The translations under genes were made by a program, and so were the position numbers. From contig NZ_BJTV01000002.1 of assembly GCF_007176755.1 (NCBI RefSeq), positions 60,645 through 124,644 of the forward strand: DNA of 64,000 nucleotides. Direction: 5' to 3'. The stretch comes from Streptomyces sp. 1-11. GTDB taxonomy: Bacteria > Actinomycetota > Actinomycetes > Streptomycetales > Streptomycetaceae. Each line of letters opens with the position of its first letter. The stretch's first letter is position 1. Of the stretch, positions 17,255 through 26,148 are shown piece after piece. Below the pieces are notes generated by a model. It was not told the origin of the DNA. It searched no databases and saw only the letters and a list, made by a program, of their open reading frames with translations.

Positions 17255-18709
17255 TCAGCTCACGTCGAGCGCGGTGTCGTCGATGACGAACGACGTCTGC
17301 TTGGTGGAGCCCTCGGTGCCGGTGAACTGGAGCTTGACCGTCTGGCCCGCGTAGCCGGTGAGGTCGAAGGTGCGCCGGGTGTAGCCGCTCGCCGCGTTCA
17401 GGTTCGAGTAGGTGGCGAGGGTGGAGAGCACGGTGCCACCGCTGTTGAGGACCTGGGCCTTCAGGGTGTCGTAGGCCGTGGAGGTGGTGGTCTCGGCGGT
17501 GTCGATGTGGAGGTAGAGGCTCAGGGTGGCGTTCGCGCATCCGGCGGGGACGGTCACCGTCTGCGCGAGGGTGTCGGTGTGCGCGGAGCCGTAGCCGCCC
17601 AGCCAGGCCTTGTAGGAGCCGGTACGGGCGGCCTCGCCGGAGTCGTTGGTGATGACGCCGCTGGACGCGGTCCAGGAGGTGGCGCCGGACTCGAAGCCGT
17701 TGTTGCCGAGGAGCTGGGCGGCGGTGCAGGTGCCGGTGCCGCCTCCGCCTCCGCCTCCGCTGGTGCCGGAACCGGCCAGCCAGGCCGTGGCGTTGAGGGC
17801 GAGGGCCGCGTTGGTGGCGCCGGTGTCGTTCCAGCCGTCGTACAGGGTGTTCCCCGACTGGCCGGTGCCGTCGTCGATGGGCGAGCTGTCGCCCCAGAAG
17901 GCGACCCGGCCGCTGCCGAAGGTGCTGGTGAGGAAGAAGGCGCCGGTGTTGCCCGAGTAACCGGTGCGGTAGAGCAGGCCCTTGACGCTCGCGTTGTCCG
18001 CGGGCTTGAGGGTGGCCGTCGTGCCGCTGGCGATCAGGCTCTTGCTGACCGTGCCGAACGAGCCGTGCAGGACGGGGTCGGTGCTGTCGCTGATCGCCGA
18101 GGGGTAGTCGGAGCTGATGCTCAGCGAGTCGATGGAGAAGCCGAACGGGTCGGTGGAGTCGACGCTGTTGTTGGTCATCAGGTCGTTGAGGATCTCGACC
18201 GCGTCCTGGCCGTCGTTGTTGCGGTCGGCGCCGGTGTGGTCGGAGATCATGAACAGGCCGCCGCCGTTCTTCACGAAGTTCATGATCGCCGTCTTCTCGG
18301 CGGTGGTGAACAGCGTGTTGGGCTCGGGCAGCACCAGGGTGTCGAAGTTCGACAGGTCGGTGGCCGACGACCCGCCGTAGCTCAGGCCGGAGCCGGAGGG
18401 CAGGGTCTTCAGGCTGTACCCGCCGGCCTTCTGCAGGGCCACGCCCCAGGAGGACAGGGCGCCGGTCCAGTCCGTCTCGGCGGACGGGGTGGCGTCCTGG
18501 CCGAGCGGGTCGGGCTGGCTGGTGGAGATGATCCAGTCCGCGTTGCCCGCCGTCTCGGCGTGGGCGTTGTCGAACAGGATCCGGTGCGTGGTGGCCGCGT
18601 GGGCGGGGGCGGGTGCGGCGCCGATCTGCCAGGCCGCGGCGGTCACGAACAGTCCGAGTCCGGCCAGGGCGGTGGTGAACGGGCGGAGGGATCTCCTCGA
18701 TCCGAACAT
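17255..18709 (-). CDS. Secreted protein: GATase1-like domain plus CBM-like C-terminal domain
   Basis: The 484-residue exported protein has a signal peptide ([20 protein letters not shown] to AHA). A GATase1-like domain follows (about 40-310; [49 protein letters not shown]). A Gly-rich linker ([15 protein letters not shown]) leads to a C-terminal jelly-roll common on Streptomyces secreted enzymes ([29 protein letters not shown]). No catalytic Cys is obvious in the first domain, so it may be a binding or lyase-like protein. The start at 18709 is preferred because GGAGG lies eight bases upstream; an ATG at 18724 overlaps that site. Confidence 0.72.
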   Translation of the reverse strand: MFGSRRSLRPFTTALAGLGLFVTAAAWQIGAAPAPAHAATTHRILFDNAHAETAGNADWIISTSQPDPLGQDATPSAETDWTGALSSWGVALQKAGGYSLKTLPSGSGLSYGGSSATDLSNFDTLVLPEPNTLFTTAEKTAIMNFVKNGGGLFMISDHTGADRNNDGQDAVEILNDLMTNNSVDSTDPFGFSIDSLSISSDYPSAISDSTDPVLHGSFGTVSKSLIASGTTATLKPADNASVKGLLYRTGYSGNTGAFFLTSTFGSGRVAFWGDSSPIDDGTGQSGNTLYDGWNDTGATNAALALNATAWLAGSGTSGGGGGGGTGTCTAAQLLGNNGFESGATSWTASSGVITNDSGEAARTGSYKAWLGGYGSAHTDTLAQTVTVPAGCANATLSLYLHIDTAETTTSTAYDTLKAQVLNSGGTVLSTLATYSNLNAASGYTRRTFDLTGYAGQTVKLQFTGTEGSTKQTSFVIDDTALDVS

Positions 18710-18764
18710 CCGGCGAACCTCCATGGGAGTGGGGAGAGGCGGTGGGGGCGCCTTGTCTGCGCGC

Positions 18765-18788
18765 GTAGAGCACGCATGAGGGTTCTAC
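18765..18788. promoter_or_regulatory. Inverted repeat GTAGA-N14-TCTAC
   Basis: Five-base arms at 18765-18769 and 18784-18788 sit 56 bases before the secreted-protein start, in the divergent spacer shared with the GlsB-type gene. It may be an operator. Confidence 0.25.
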
Positions 18789-18923
18789 ACGCGTCGATCG
18801 ATTGAAAGGTACATGGCACAAAGGTCCGGTGAACAGAAAGTCCCGGCAATGACCGCGTCGGCGTGCACGCGGTCGCAGCGGGCAGACGGCCCTTCGGCGG
18901 GGGACGGGAACGGAGGGGTTGAC

Positions 18924-19187
18924 ATGGAGATCTCAGGCATCCTCAGTGCCGTCGTCATCGGCATCGTCATCGGCGTGCTGGGCCGGCTCGTCGTACCCGG
19001 TCGCCAGCACATCGGCATCCTGTGGACCATCGCGGTGGGCATCGTCGCCGCGCTGGTGGGCTCGGCGATCGCCGCCGGGATCGGGGTCGCGGACACCAAG
19101 GGGCCGGACTGGATCGAGTGGTTCATCCAGATCGCCCTGGCGGCCGTGGGCGTGGCCGCGCTGGGCCGGGCGATGGCGCGTCGCTGA
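18924..19187 (+). CDS. GlsB/YeaQ/YmgE-family stress-response membrane protein
   Basis: The 87-residue product is a three-helix membrane protein of the GlsB/YeaQ/YmgE family (GILSAVVIGIVIGVLGRLVV, then HIGILWTIAVGIVAALVGSA, then FIQIALAAVGVAALGRAMAR). The glycine-rich first helix and length are typical. Members are induced by general stress, but the molecular role is unknown. ATG 18924 has GGAGGGG seven bases upstream; the longer frame to 18813 is not supported. It ends eight bases before the convergent GNAT stop codon. Confidence 0.88.
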   Translation: MEISGILSAVVIGIVIGVLGRLVVPGRQHIGILWTIAVGIVAALVGSAIAAGIGVADTKGPDWIEWFIQIALAAVGVAALGRAMARR

Positions 19188-19195
19188 GCGGCGGT

Positions 19196-19972
19196 TCAGC
19201 CCTCGTACAGGTAGGGCGTCGTGGTGGTGAGCGCGTGGAAGCCGAGGCGCTCCAGGATCGGGCGGCTCATCGGCGAGGCGTCGACCTGGAGGTAGCGGCA
19301 GCCGTGGGCGGCGGCCACGCGGGCCCGGTGGGCGACCAGGGCGCGGTAGACGCCCCGGCCCCGCCAGGCCGCCACGGTGCCGCCGCCCCACAGACCCGCG
19401 AAGCGGGCGCCGGGCAGCAGTTCCATGCGGGCCGAGGCGACCGGCTCGGACCCGGCGAGCGCCACCACGGCGACGACCGTGCCCGGGTCGTCGGCCAGCC
19501 GGGCCAGCAGGCGGTGGCGCAGCCGGGTGCCGTCGGTGCCGAAGGCCGACTCGTGCGCCCGGACGACGAGGTCCACGCCCGCCGCGTCGGTGGCCTCGAC
19601 GATCTCGATCCCGTCCGGTGTGCCGGGGGCCGGGGCCAGTCGGCCGGTCTCGGCGACCAGCAGCGTCTCCTCGGGCTCGGCGCGCAGGCCCGCCGCGGTG
19701 AGGCGGGCGCCGAGATCCGCCGGCCCGTCGTGGCCGTACAGCTTCCACTCGAAGTCCAGGCCCAGGCCGGTGAAGTGGGCGATCTGCTCGCCGATCACCC
19801 GGTCCGCCGTCGTCTCGTCCAGGGCGGACCACAGCACGCCGTTCCAGGCGTGCGCGTCACCGGTCTGGCGCACCACGGCGCCGACCCGTTCGATCCGGCT
19901 CGCCGGCCCGTCGGGGCGGGCGCCCTCGCGCATGTCCCGGTCGTACAGGGCGAGCACCGCGGCGTGATCCAT
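19196..19972 (-). CDS. GNAT-family N-acetyltransferase
   Basis: The 258-residue product has the acetyl-CoA-binding segment of GNAT enzymes in its C-terminal half (VAAWRGRGVYRALVAHRARV, motif A R-x-x-G-x-G/A). It ends PILERLGFHALTTTTPYLY. The N-terminal half is a degenerate GNAT-like lobe, as in many double-domain actinobacterial acetyltransferases. The substrate is unknown. ATG 19972 is preferred over 20008 because it starts a recognisable hydrophobic first helix (MDHAAVLALYDRDMREG) and has GGA/GAG upstream. Confidence 0.8.
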   Translation of the reverse strand: MDHAAVLALYDRDMREGARPDGPASRIERVGAVVRQTGDAHAWNGVLWSALDETTADRVIGEQIAHFTGLGLDFEWKLYGHDGPADLGARLTAAGLRAEPEETLLVAETGRLAPAPGTPDGIEIVEATDAAGVDLVVRAHESAFGTDGTRLRHRLLARLADDPGTVVAVVALAGSEPVASARMELLPGARFAGLWGGGTVAAWRGRGVYRALVAHRARVAAAHGCRYLQVDASPMSRPILERLGFHALTTTTPYLYEG

Positions 19973-20091
19973 GATCTCAGTCCAGCATCGGCCCTCACCC
20001 GGGGGCAACGGGATTTTCCGTTCGCCCGGAAGCGGCGCGGCCCGTAACCTGCGACGCCGGGGGCTGTCGGCACAGGAGGTTCCGGAGGGTC

Positions 20092-20574
20092 ATGGTGAAG
20101 GACAGTGAGCTGCGCCATCTGCGCCGCTGCGTGGAACTGGCGCGCGAGGCGCTGGAGTCCGGTGACGAGCCGTTCGGTTCGGTGCTCGCCGCGGCGGACG
20201 GCACGGTGCTCGCCGAGGACCGCAACCGGGTGGCCTCCGGCGACCGCACGCGTCATCCCGAGTTCGAGCTGGCCCGCTGGGCGGCCGCCCGGATGAGCCC
20301 GGCGGAGCGCGCGGCGGCGACGGTCTACACCTCGGGCGAGCACTGCCCGATGTGCGCGGCCGCGCACGCCTGGGTGGGGCTCGGCCGCATCGTCTACGTC
20401 GCCTCGTCCGAGCAGCTCACCTCCTGGCTGGCCGCCCTCGGGGTACCCGCGCCGCCGGTACGGGCGCTGCCGGTGCGGGAGGTCGCCCCGGAGGTCGTGG
20501 TCGAGGGACCGGTACCCGAACTGGCCGACGAGGTACGCGAACTCCACCACCGCTTCCACGCCGCACGCGGCTGA
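20092..20574 (+). CDS. Nucleoside/nucleobase deaminase (CDA fold)
   Basis: The 160-residue zinc deaminase has HPEFELA for the His/Glu active-site motif and SGEHCPMCAAA for the Cys-x-x-Cys zinc site. The HPEFELA form differs from HAEINA of TadA and HAEV of guanine deaminase, so the substrate (guanine, cytosine or another base) is open. The ATG at 20092 follows GGAGGGTC. It is divergent from the GNAT at 19972. A short 16-bp tandem array follows its stop. Confidence 0.82.
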   Translation: MVKDSELRHLRRCVELAREALESGDEPFGSVLAAADGTVLAEDRNRVASGDRTRHPEFELARWAAARMSPAERAAATVYTSGEHCPMCAAAHAWVGLGRIVYVASSEQLTSWLAALGVPAPPVRALPVREVAPEVVVEGPVPELADEVRELHHRFHAARG

Positions 20575-20631
20575 GCCGGGCCGCCGCGCCGCGCTCACCC
20601 GGCCCCGCGCTCATCCGGCGCCGCACGCGGG

Positions 20632-20695
20632 CCGGGTGCCGCTGGGGCCGGGTGCCGCTGAGGGCGGATGCCGCTCAGGCCGGGTGCCGCTGAGG
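20632..20695. repeat. Four tandem copies of a 16-bp unit
   Basis: CCGGGTGCCGCTGAGG and close variants are repeated four times exactly in register between convergent genes ending at 20574 and 20727. The third copy is the most diverged. Confidence 0.85.
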
Positions 20696-20726
20696 GGCGG
20701 GCGGAACGCCGGGCGGGGGCCTCGGG

Positions 20727-21581
20727 TCAGCCCAGTTCCAGAGTGGTCACGCCGAACACGCGTTCCTGGGCGTGGGCGCGGACCGGGCCGGTGTACATGC
20801 GGGCCGTCTCGAACGAGGGGCTGAAGCCGGCCTCCTCCACCAGCGCGAGCGCGGCGGTGTTCGGCTCGGGCACGTCGACGGCGACCTCCAGGCCGGCGGC
20901 GCCGGCGGTGAGCGCGGCGAACAGTGCCCGGGCGTCGTCGGCGGTGTCGGCGAACAGCGGGCCGATGCGCAGGGTGTCGTGGCCGGGGCGGATCACTCCG
21001 TAGCCGGTGAGCCGGTCGCCGTCGTGCCGGACGAAGGCGCGGTGGCCGGGGCCGGTGAGCCACGCGGCGAGGAACCGGGGGCGGTCGGCGGGCGTGCAGA
21101 GGGCGTCGTACGCGGTGACGGCGGGCAGGTCGGCGGGGCCCGCGGGACGGACGCCGGCCGCCGGTCCGCCGCCGGACGCGACGCCGGTGAACCGGACGGT
21201 GCGGTGGGCGAATTCGAAGCCGGACCGACGGTAGTTGTCCTGCTGGGCGACGACTCCGTCCAGGCCGACGGTGCGGTTCCCGGCATGGGCGAGGGCGGTC
21301 TTCCAGGTGGTCAGACCGTGCCCGTGGCCGCGCAGGTCCGGGCGGACGAGGTAGCAGCCGAGGAAGGCGTAGTCGGGGCCGTGATTGACGACGGAGACGG
21401 CCGAGACGGGCTCCCCGTCGATCTGGCCGAGGAAGAAGCCCTCGGGGTCCTGGGCGAAGAAGGCGGGCCCGTCGGACAGCCCGGGGTTCCATCCCTCGGC
21501 CGCCGCCCACCCGCTGATCACCGGCCAGTCGGCGAGCGTGGCCTGGGTGACGACGAGGTCCTGCGGGGCCGGTGAGGTCAT
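20727..21581 (-). CDS. GNAT acetyltransferase with C-terminal YitH-type domain
   Basis: The 284-residue product has an N-terminal GNAT domain (GCYLVRPDLRGHGHGLTTWK, acetyl-CoA motif A) and a C-terminal second acetyltransferase-like domain of the YitH/Acetyltransf_18 type (YGVIRPGHDTLRIGPLFADT). Start 21581 is chosen because it aligns with typical N-termini; the 32 extra residues of the longer frame are Arg-rich. The substrate is unknown. It sits between a 16-bp repeat array and the chaplin gene. Confidence 0.82.
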   Translation of the reverse strand: MTSPAPQDLVVTQATLADWPVISGWAAAEGWNPGLSDGPAFFAQDPEGFFLGQIDGEPVSAVSVVNHGPDYAFLGCYLVRPDLRGHGHGLTTWKTALAHAGNRTVGLDGVVAQQDNYRRSGFEFAHRTVRFTGVASGGGPAAGVRPAGPADLPAVTAYDALCTPADRPRFLAAWLTGPGHRAFVRHDGDRLTGYGVIRPGHDTLRIGPLFADTADDARALFAALTAGAAGLEVAVDVPEPNTAALALVEEAGFSPSFETARMYTGPVRAHAQERVFGVTTLELG

Positions 21582-21791
21582 CGGTGCGCTCCACTGTCCG
21601 TGAGGTCGGGCTGCCGTACGGCGCGGTGCTCGGCCGCGCACCGGGCATCCTTGCCCATCGCCACGGGCCCGCGCCATGCCGGGACCGGCCGGTGCGCGGT
21701 TCCCGGCACGCTTTCGGACAGCGGCGCTCGGGCCGGGACAGCGGTGAGCCCCACCGGGCCGGCGTCCGGTGGGGCATGCCTGCCGCTGGGG

Positions 21792-22478
21792 TCAGCGCAT
21801 GCGGCTCGGCCGGAAGCGGCGGTACAGGACCGTCCCGGTGAGCAGCAGGGCCGCGCTGCCGGCGACCGCGGGTGCCGTCATGTCCGCTCCGGTGTGGGCC
21901 AGGGTGGCCACGGACTGCGCCGGGGCGGCCTGCCGGGTGTGCGGGGCCGGGTGGGACTTGACCGGCGTCGTGCGCACCGGCTCCGGCGTGGTGGTCTCCG
22001 GCGTGTCCGAGAAGTGGTTGCCGGAGTGGTTGTCCACCGCCGGGTTGCCCACGCCCACCACGTTCACCGAGTTGCCGGTCACGTTCACCGGCACGTGCAC
22101 GGGGAGCTCGATGGTGTTCCCGGAGATGACTCCCGGCGAGTCCTTGCTGCCGCCGTGCGCGTAGGCGCCGCCGTGGGTCGAGGAGGAGCCGGCCCTGTGC
22201 GAGCCGCTCTTCTTGTCCCCGTGACCGCCGTTCTCGCAGGCGTTGCCCGCCGAGGGGTTGAGCAGCCCCACGACGTTCACGGTGTTGCCGCACACGTTCA
22301 GCGGGATGTGCACCGGGACCTGGATGGTGTTGCCGGAGATCACCCCGGGCGAGCCGGTCGCCGCGCCGTCGGCGGAGGCCCCGTCGGCCGCGAACGCAGC
22401 GGACACCGGCATCGCCACGGCCATCGCACCGGAGGCGGCAACGACAGCGATCACACCGTTTCGGGTAGCCCGTCTCAT
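21792..22478 (-). CDS. Long chaplin with two chaplin domains and LAHTG sorting signal
   Basis: The 228-residue wall-anchored surface protein has a signal peptide (1-30), chaplin domain 1 at 43-83 (GVISGNTIQVPVHIPLNVCG, with Cys63 and Cys81), a Gly/Ser/His linker, and chaplin domain 2 at 114-154 (GVISGNTIELPVHVPVNVTG). It ends with the class E sortase signal LAHTG (193-197), a hydrophobic helix and an Arg-rich tail. Chaplins assemble into amyloid-like hydrophobic layers that let aerial hyphae leave water. Domain 2 lacks the two cysteines. AGGGAAA precedes the ATG, and a BldN-like promoter lies 51 bases upstream. Confidence 0.93.
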   Translation of the reverse strand: MRRATRNGVIAVVAASGAMAVAMPVSAAFAADGASADGAATGSPGVISGNTIQVPVHIPLNVCGNTVNVVGLLNPSAGNACENGGHGDKKSGSHRAGSSSTHGGAYAHGGSKDSPGVISGNTIELPVHVPVNVTGNSVNVVGVGNPAVDNHSGNHFSDTPETTTPEPVRTTPVKSHPAPHTRQAAPAQSVATLAHTGADMTAPAVAGSAALLLTGTVLYRRFRPSRMR

Positions 22479-22528
22479 GGATTTCCCTGCTTTCTAGACA
22501 TCGTCGCGGGCACTTGCCCACACCGGAT

Positions 22529-22556
22529 AGAACGCAGCCGGACCATCGGGGTTATG
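22529..22556 (-). promoter_or_regulatory. Candidate sigma-BldN promoter of the chaplin gene
   Basis: On the minus strand CATAAC (22556-22551) and CGTTCT (22534-22529) are separated by exactly 16 bases. This resembles the BldN consensus CGTAAC-N16-CGTTGA known from chaplin and rodlin promoters. The predicted 5' UTR would be about 43 bases. Confidence 0.45.
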
Positions 22557-22761
22557 GCGTATCAGTCTTTCACCCCATTGGGCGACATGATCTTTCGAGT
22601 CGCACGTAAAGTTTCGAATGGGCATCGATCAGCGCGAAAAGTGCGAACAATAGATCATCGACAGTGGTGCCGCTCGCCCGGAGGCGGCCCTTCCGTACCC
22701 CGCTTATGGTGAGCGAGGGCGCCGCCCGGTCCCCGTCGGGTCGCCCCCCGGGAGGCGAACG

Positions 22762-24435
22762 ATGCTGGCCAAGCTGTCCACCCGGCCCGCCGTGCGCAAG
22801 TGCGCGGGCGCCGGCGCGCTGACCCTGACGCTGCTCGGGTCCGGGCTGCCCGCGGCGGCGGCCGACGAGCCGCGGCCCGGGCTGTCCCGCTTCTACAAGC
22901 AGAAGATCGCGTGGACGGCATGCGACGGCGCGGGCGTGCCGCGAGACCTGCAGTGCGGAAAGGTGACCGTTCCGCTCGACTACGCCCACCCCGGCGCCGG
23001 CACCCTCGACCTGGCGCTGGCCCGCTACCGGGCGACGGGCGCCTCGCGGGGCTCGGTGCTGTTGAACTTCGGCGGCCCGGGCGGCTCCGGCGTCCACGAA
23101 CTCGCGACGGGCGGCAAGCAGTTCATGGACCTCACCAACGGCTACGACGTCGTCACCTTCGACCCGCGGGGCGTCGGCCGCTCCTCCCCCGTGAGCTGCG
23201 GCGAGGGCGGCGACCAGACCTCGGTGGCGACGGGCCAGAACCTCGACATCAGCCGGCCCCTGCCGCTGCTGAAGCGGCTGCGGCAGGCCGCCGACCAGTG
23301 CGCCCGCAACTCCGGCCCGGTGCTCGCGCACATAGGCACCGTGGACGCCGCCCGCGACCTGGACGTGATGCGCCAGGCGCTCGGCGACGGCAAGCTCAAC
23401 TACCTGGGTTTCTCGTACGGGACGCGGCTCGGCGCGGTGTACGCGGCGCAGTTCCCGCACCGGGTCGGCCGGATGACCCTGGACGGTGTCGACACGCTGA
23501 CCGAACCGCTGTCCGAACAGGGCGTGGCGGGCGCCGAGGGGCTGCAGACGGCTCTGGACGACTTCCTGGACTGGTGTACGACCGACATAGCCTGTCCGTT
23601 CGGACGGGACCGGCGCATGGCCGGAAGCCAGGTGGTCCGGCTGGTGCGCTCGCTGGACCGGGACCCGGTGCCCACGGACTTCGGCGGCTCCTTCTCCGGC
23701 CAGGACCTGGCGGGGGCCATCGGTTCGGCCCTCTACAGCGAGGAGCTGTGGCCCACCCTGGAACGCGCGCTCGCCTCGCTGGTGGACGACGGCGACACCC
23801 GGGGCGTGCTCGGCTTCTCCGCCGGCGCCTTCTGGCCGGGCGGCGGCTTCACCCCGCCCGTCCGGCGGCCCGGCGGGGACGGGATACGGGCGGCGGGCGG
23901 CCGGCACGGCGGCCTCGTGGACTCCGCCGACGTCCCGGCCGACAACCTGCCGGCCGCGCTGCTGGCGATCAACTGCGCGGACGACCCCGACCGGCCCTCC
24001 GACACGCAGCTCACCAAGGACCTGAAGAGCCTGCGGGCCGCCTACGACCAGGCCTCACCGGTCTTCGGCCGGTTCAAGCTCACCCAGCTGCTGATGTGCT
24101 ACGGCCGCCCGAAGGGCACGTCCTACATCCGCGACCGGGTGAAGGACGTCGACACCGCGAAGCTGCTGCTGGTCGGCACGCGCGGCGACCCGGCGACGCC
24201 GTACCGCTGGACCGAGGAGACCGCCCGGCGGCTCGGTGCGGCGGCCGTCGTGCTGGACAACAGGAGCGACGGGCACACCGGTTACTCGTCGTCCAGGTGC
24301 GTGCACCGCAAGGTCGACGACTTCCTGCTGTACGGCTCGCTGCCGGCCGACGGCAGTTCCTGCCCGGCGGACCGGCGGGTCCGCACCTCCACGCCCGGGC
24401 CGCCCGGTGACGGCGGACCTGCGGCGAACGGGTGA
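22762..24435 (+). CDS. Secreted alpha/beta-hydrolase, tripeptidyl aminopeptidase-like (S33)
   Basis: The 557-residue exported hydrolase has a signal peptide ending at AAAADE (about residue 35). The S33/TAP architecture follows: oxyanion region LLNFGGPGGSG, YDVVTFDPRGVGRSSPV, nucleophile elbow GFSYGTRLGAVYA, and late catalytic residues in LLVGTRGDPATPYRW and DGHTGYSSSRC. Streptomyces TAP-like enzymes remove tripeptides from exported propeptides; here the substrate is inferred. ATG 22762 has GGGAGG six bases upstream. Paired cysteines (ECC-like and SSRC) suggest disulfides outside the cell. It is divergent from the chaplin gene. Confidence 0.87.
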   Translation: MLAKLSTRPAVRKCAGAGALTLTLLGSGLPAAAADEPRPGLSRFYKQKIAWTACDGAGVPRDLQCGKVTVPLDYAHPGAGTLDLALARYRATGASRGSVLLNFGGPGGSGVHELATGGKQFMDLTNGYDVVTFDPRGVGRSSPVSCGEGGDQTSVATGQNLDISRPLPLLKRLRQAADQCARNSGPVLAHIGTVDAARDLDVMRQALGDGKLNYLGFSYGTRLGAVYAAQFPHRVGRMTLDGVDTLTEPLSEQGVAGAEGLQTALDDFLDWCTTDIACPFGRDRRMAGSQVVRLVRSLDRDPVPTDFGGSFSGQDLAGAIGSALYSEELWPTLERALASLVDDGDTRGVLGFSAGAFWPGGGFTPPVRRPGGDGIRAAGGRHGGLVDSADVPADNLPAALLAINCADDPDRPSDTQLTKDLKSLRAAYDQASPVFGRFKLTQLLMCYGRPKGTSYIRDRVKDVDTAKLLLVGTRGDPATPYRWTEETARRLGAAAVVLDNRSDGHTGYSSSRCVHRKVDDFLLYGSLPADGSSCPADRRVRTSTPGPPGDGGPAANG

Positions 24436-24540
24436 CAGGGGCGGTCCGGGCGCAACCTCCGGGCCGCGCGGACCGTCACATCCGACGAGGCGGGCCCCGG
24501 CCCGCCGTGCCCGCACCTGACCAGGACAGGGGAGCCCGCC

Positions 24541-25059
24541 ATGCGCATCCGAGCCGCCGCCGTACCCGTCGTCTGCGCCGCCGCCGCGCTGCTGTGCGCC
24601 GCGCCGCCGAGCCAGGCGGCCGCCCGCCAGGCCGGGCCCGCCCGTTGCGCGGAACGGGTGCTGACCGTGCGGGCGAAGGCCGCGCCCGCCGATCCCTCCG
24701 TGCTGCGGGTGTCCGTGACCAACCGCGGCGGCCGTGCCTGCGCGGTCGACCGGGTGCCCACCATCACGTTCGGTGATCTGGACGGGGCCGCGCTGCCGGT
24801 GCCCGTGGGCGGCAGCGGCGTCTACGCGCTCAAGGCGGGCAGGACGGCGTACGCGGCCGTGCGCACGATCGCCGACTTCGCCGACCCCGAGGCCCGCCGG
24901 ACGGGCTCGGTGTCGGTGGCCGCTTCGGCCTCGCACTGGGGCCGCTCCTTCACCGCCGCCCAGCTCGGCACCGGCGGCGAGGTGCTGGTGTGGGAGCCGG
25001 TGACGACGTGGTGGCAGCCGACGGCCGCGGCCGCCGACCGCGCCCTCGGCGTCGGCTGA
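24541..25059 (+). CDS. Secreted DUF4232-like protein
   Basis: The 172-residue exported protein has a cleavable signal (about 1-26, ending SQAAARQ) and a mature beta-sandwich with two cysteines (ARCAERVLTV and GRACAVDRV). This matches the DUF4232-type extracellular beta-sandwich of actinobacteria. The TITFGDLDGAALPVP and GGEVLVWEPV segments support a beta fold. No catalytic residues are seen, so the function is unknown. ATG 24541 follows AGGGGAG. It lies 105 bases after the S33 hydrolase on the same strand and may be coexpressed. Confidence 0.75.
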   Translation: MRIRAAAVPVVCAAAALLCAAPPSQAAARQAGPARCAERVLTVRAKAAPADPSVLRVSVTNRGGRACAVDRVPTITFGDLDGAALPVPVGGSGVYALKAGRTAYAAVRTIADFADPEARRTGSVSVAASASHWGRSFTAAQLGTGGEVLVWEPVTTWWQPTAAAADRALGVG

Positions 25060-25083
25060 GGCGGCCCGGGCGCGCGCCCGCCA

Positions 25084-25112
25084 GGCGGTGACACCACGAC
25101 CGCGTCACCGCC
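25084..25112. terminator. Convergent stem-loop
   Basis: GGCGGTGAC pairs with GTCACCGCC around an 11-base loop, between convergent genes ending at 25059 and 25144. Confidence 0.6.
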
Positions 25113-25143
25113 CCGGCGCCCGCACGCGCCCCGGCCCCGGCGA

Positions 25144-26052
25144 CTAGGCGGACTCCGCGGATTCCGCGGGCTTCGCGGTGCCCTCGGGCGCCGGGGACGC
25201 CGCCGACTCGGCGGGCACCTCCGGCCCAGGCGGCTCCTCCTGCCCGGGGGACTGCGCGGGACGAGGGTTCCGCTTCGGGTCCGGGGCCAGGAACGCCTCC
25301 AGGGCCGCGGTGAGTTCGGCGGGCTTCTCCACGGGCAGTTCGTGGCCCGCGTCGATGATGCGGACGACCGCGTCCGGGTAGGCCTTCGCCAGCCGCAGCA
25401 TCTGCCGTACGGGGAGCTGGATGTCGTGGTAGCCGTGCACCATCAGGGTGGGCGTGCGGATCTCGCCGGCCCGGTCCAGGACGTCGAAGGCGCGCATGGC
25501 GCCGTACAGCGTCATGACGACCTCGCGCGGGGTCGCGGCGGAGGCGCGGATGTACTCGCGGACCTCCTCGCGGGGATGGCCAGGCGCGAAGGCCCGCTGG
25601 ATGTTGGCGGCGATGAACATTTTGTACGGCGCCAGCGTGGAGGCCGCCATGAGCAGTCCCCGGCCACGGCTGTACGTCATCCGGCCGATGGAGTTGACCA
25701 GCACCATCCGTTCCACCCGCTCGGGGTGGGACAGGGCGATCGTCTGCGAGATCATCCCGCCCATGGAGTGGCCGACCAGCACGAACCGCTCGACCCCGAG
25801 GTGGTCGAGGAGCGCCAGCACGTCCGCCGCCAGCTCCGCGACCGTCCGCACCCCGGCGCCGGTGCTCTCCCCGTGCCCGCGCAGGTCAAGCCGGATCACC
25901 CGCCGGGCGGGCGAGAAGTGCGCCGCCTGGTGGTCCCAGCGGTGCCGGTCCGCGGTCCAGCCGTGCACGAACACCAGGGGCACGTCCGCGCCGTCGCGGG
26001 GGCCCTCGTCGTCGTACGTCAGTACGGCGCCGGCGACGTCGAACTGCGGCAT
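25144..26052 (-). CDS. Alpha/beta hydrolase, possibly accessory to the PKS cluster
   Basis: The 302-residue hydrolase has VFVHGWTADRHRWD (oxyanion loop), LDLRGHGES and the nucleophile elbow VGHSMGGMI (Ser). The acid is in MVHGYHDIQLPV and the His in IIDAGHELPVEKP. After residue 260 the chain is a Pro/Glu/Ala-rich disordered tail ending AESAESA. It follows the first cluster hydrolase by 96 bases, but an 8-bp inverted repeat (26084-26110) lies in that gap, so it may be a separate unit. It might edit or release lipid intermediates; this is inference from position only. Confidence 0.82.
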   Translation of the reverse strand: MPQFDVAGAVLTYDDEGPRDGADVPLVFVHGWTADRHRWDHQAAHFSPARRVIRLDLRGHGESTGAGVRTVAELAADVLALLDHLGVERFVLVGHSMGGMISQTIALSHPERVERMVLVNSIGRMTYSRGRGLLMAASTLAPYKMFIAANIQRAFAPGHPREEVREYIRASAATPREVVMTLYGAMRAFDVLDRAGEIRTPTLMVHGYHDIQLPVRQMLRLAKAYPDAVVRIIDAGHELPVEKPAELTAALEAFLAPDPKRNPRPAQSPGQEEPPGPEVPAESAASPAPEGTAKPAESAESA

Positions 26053-26083
26053 GGGGGCCTCCTGGGGCGCGGTCGGGGCGAGT

Positions 26084-26110
26084 CCGGTTACTGACGGGTA
26101 CGGTAACCGG
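26084..26110. promoter_or_regulatory. Inverted repeat CCGGTTAC-N11-GTAACCGG
   Basis: Perfect 8-base arms lie 32 bases upstream of the start codon at 26052. The size and AT-richer arms suit a dimeric repressor operator; a hairpin in the operon mRNA is the alternative. Confidence 0.5.
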
Positions 26111-26148
26111 CCGTGCCGTCGGCCGTCACCGCCCTTCGCGGGTGAATG

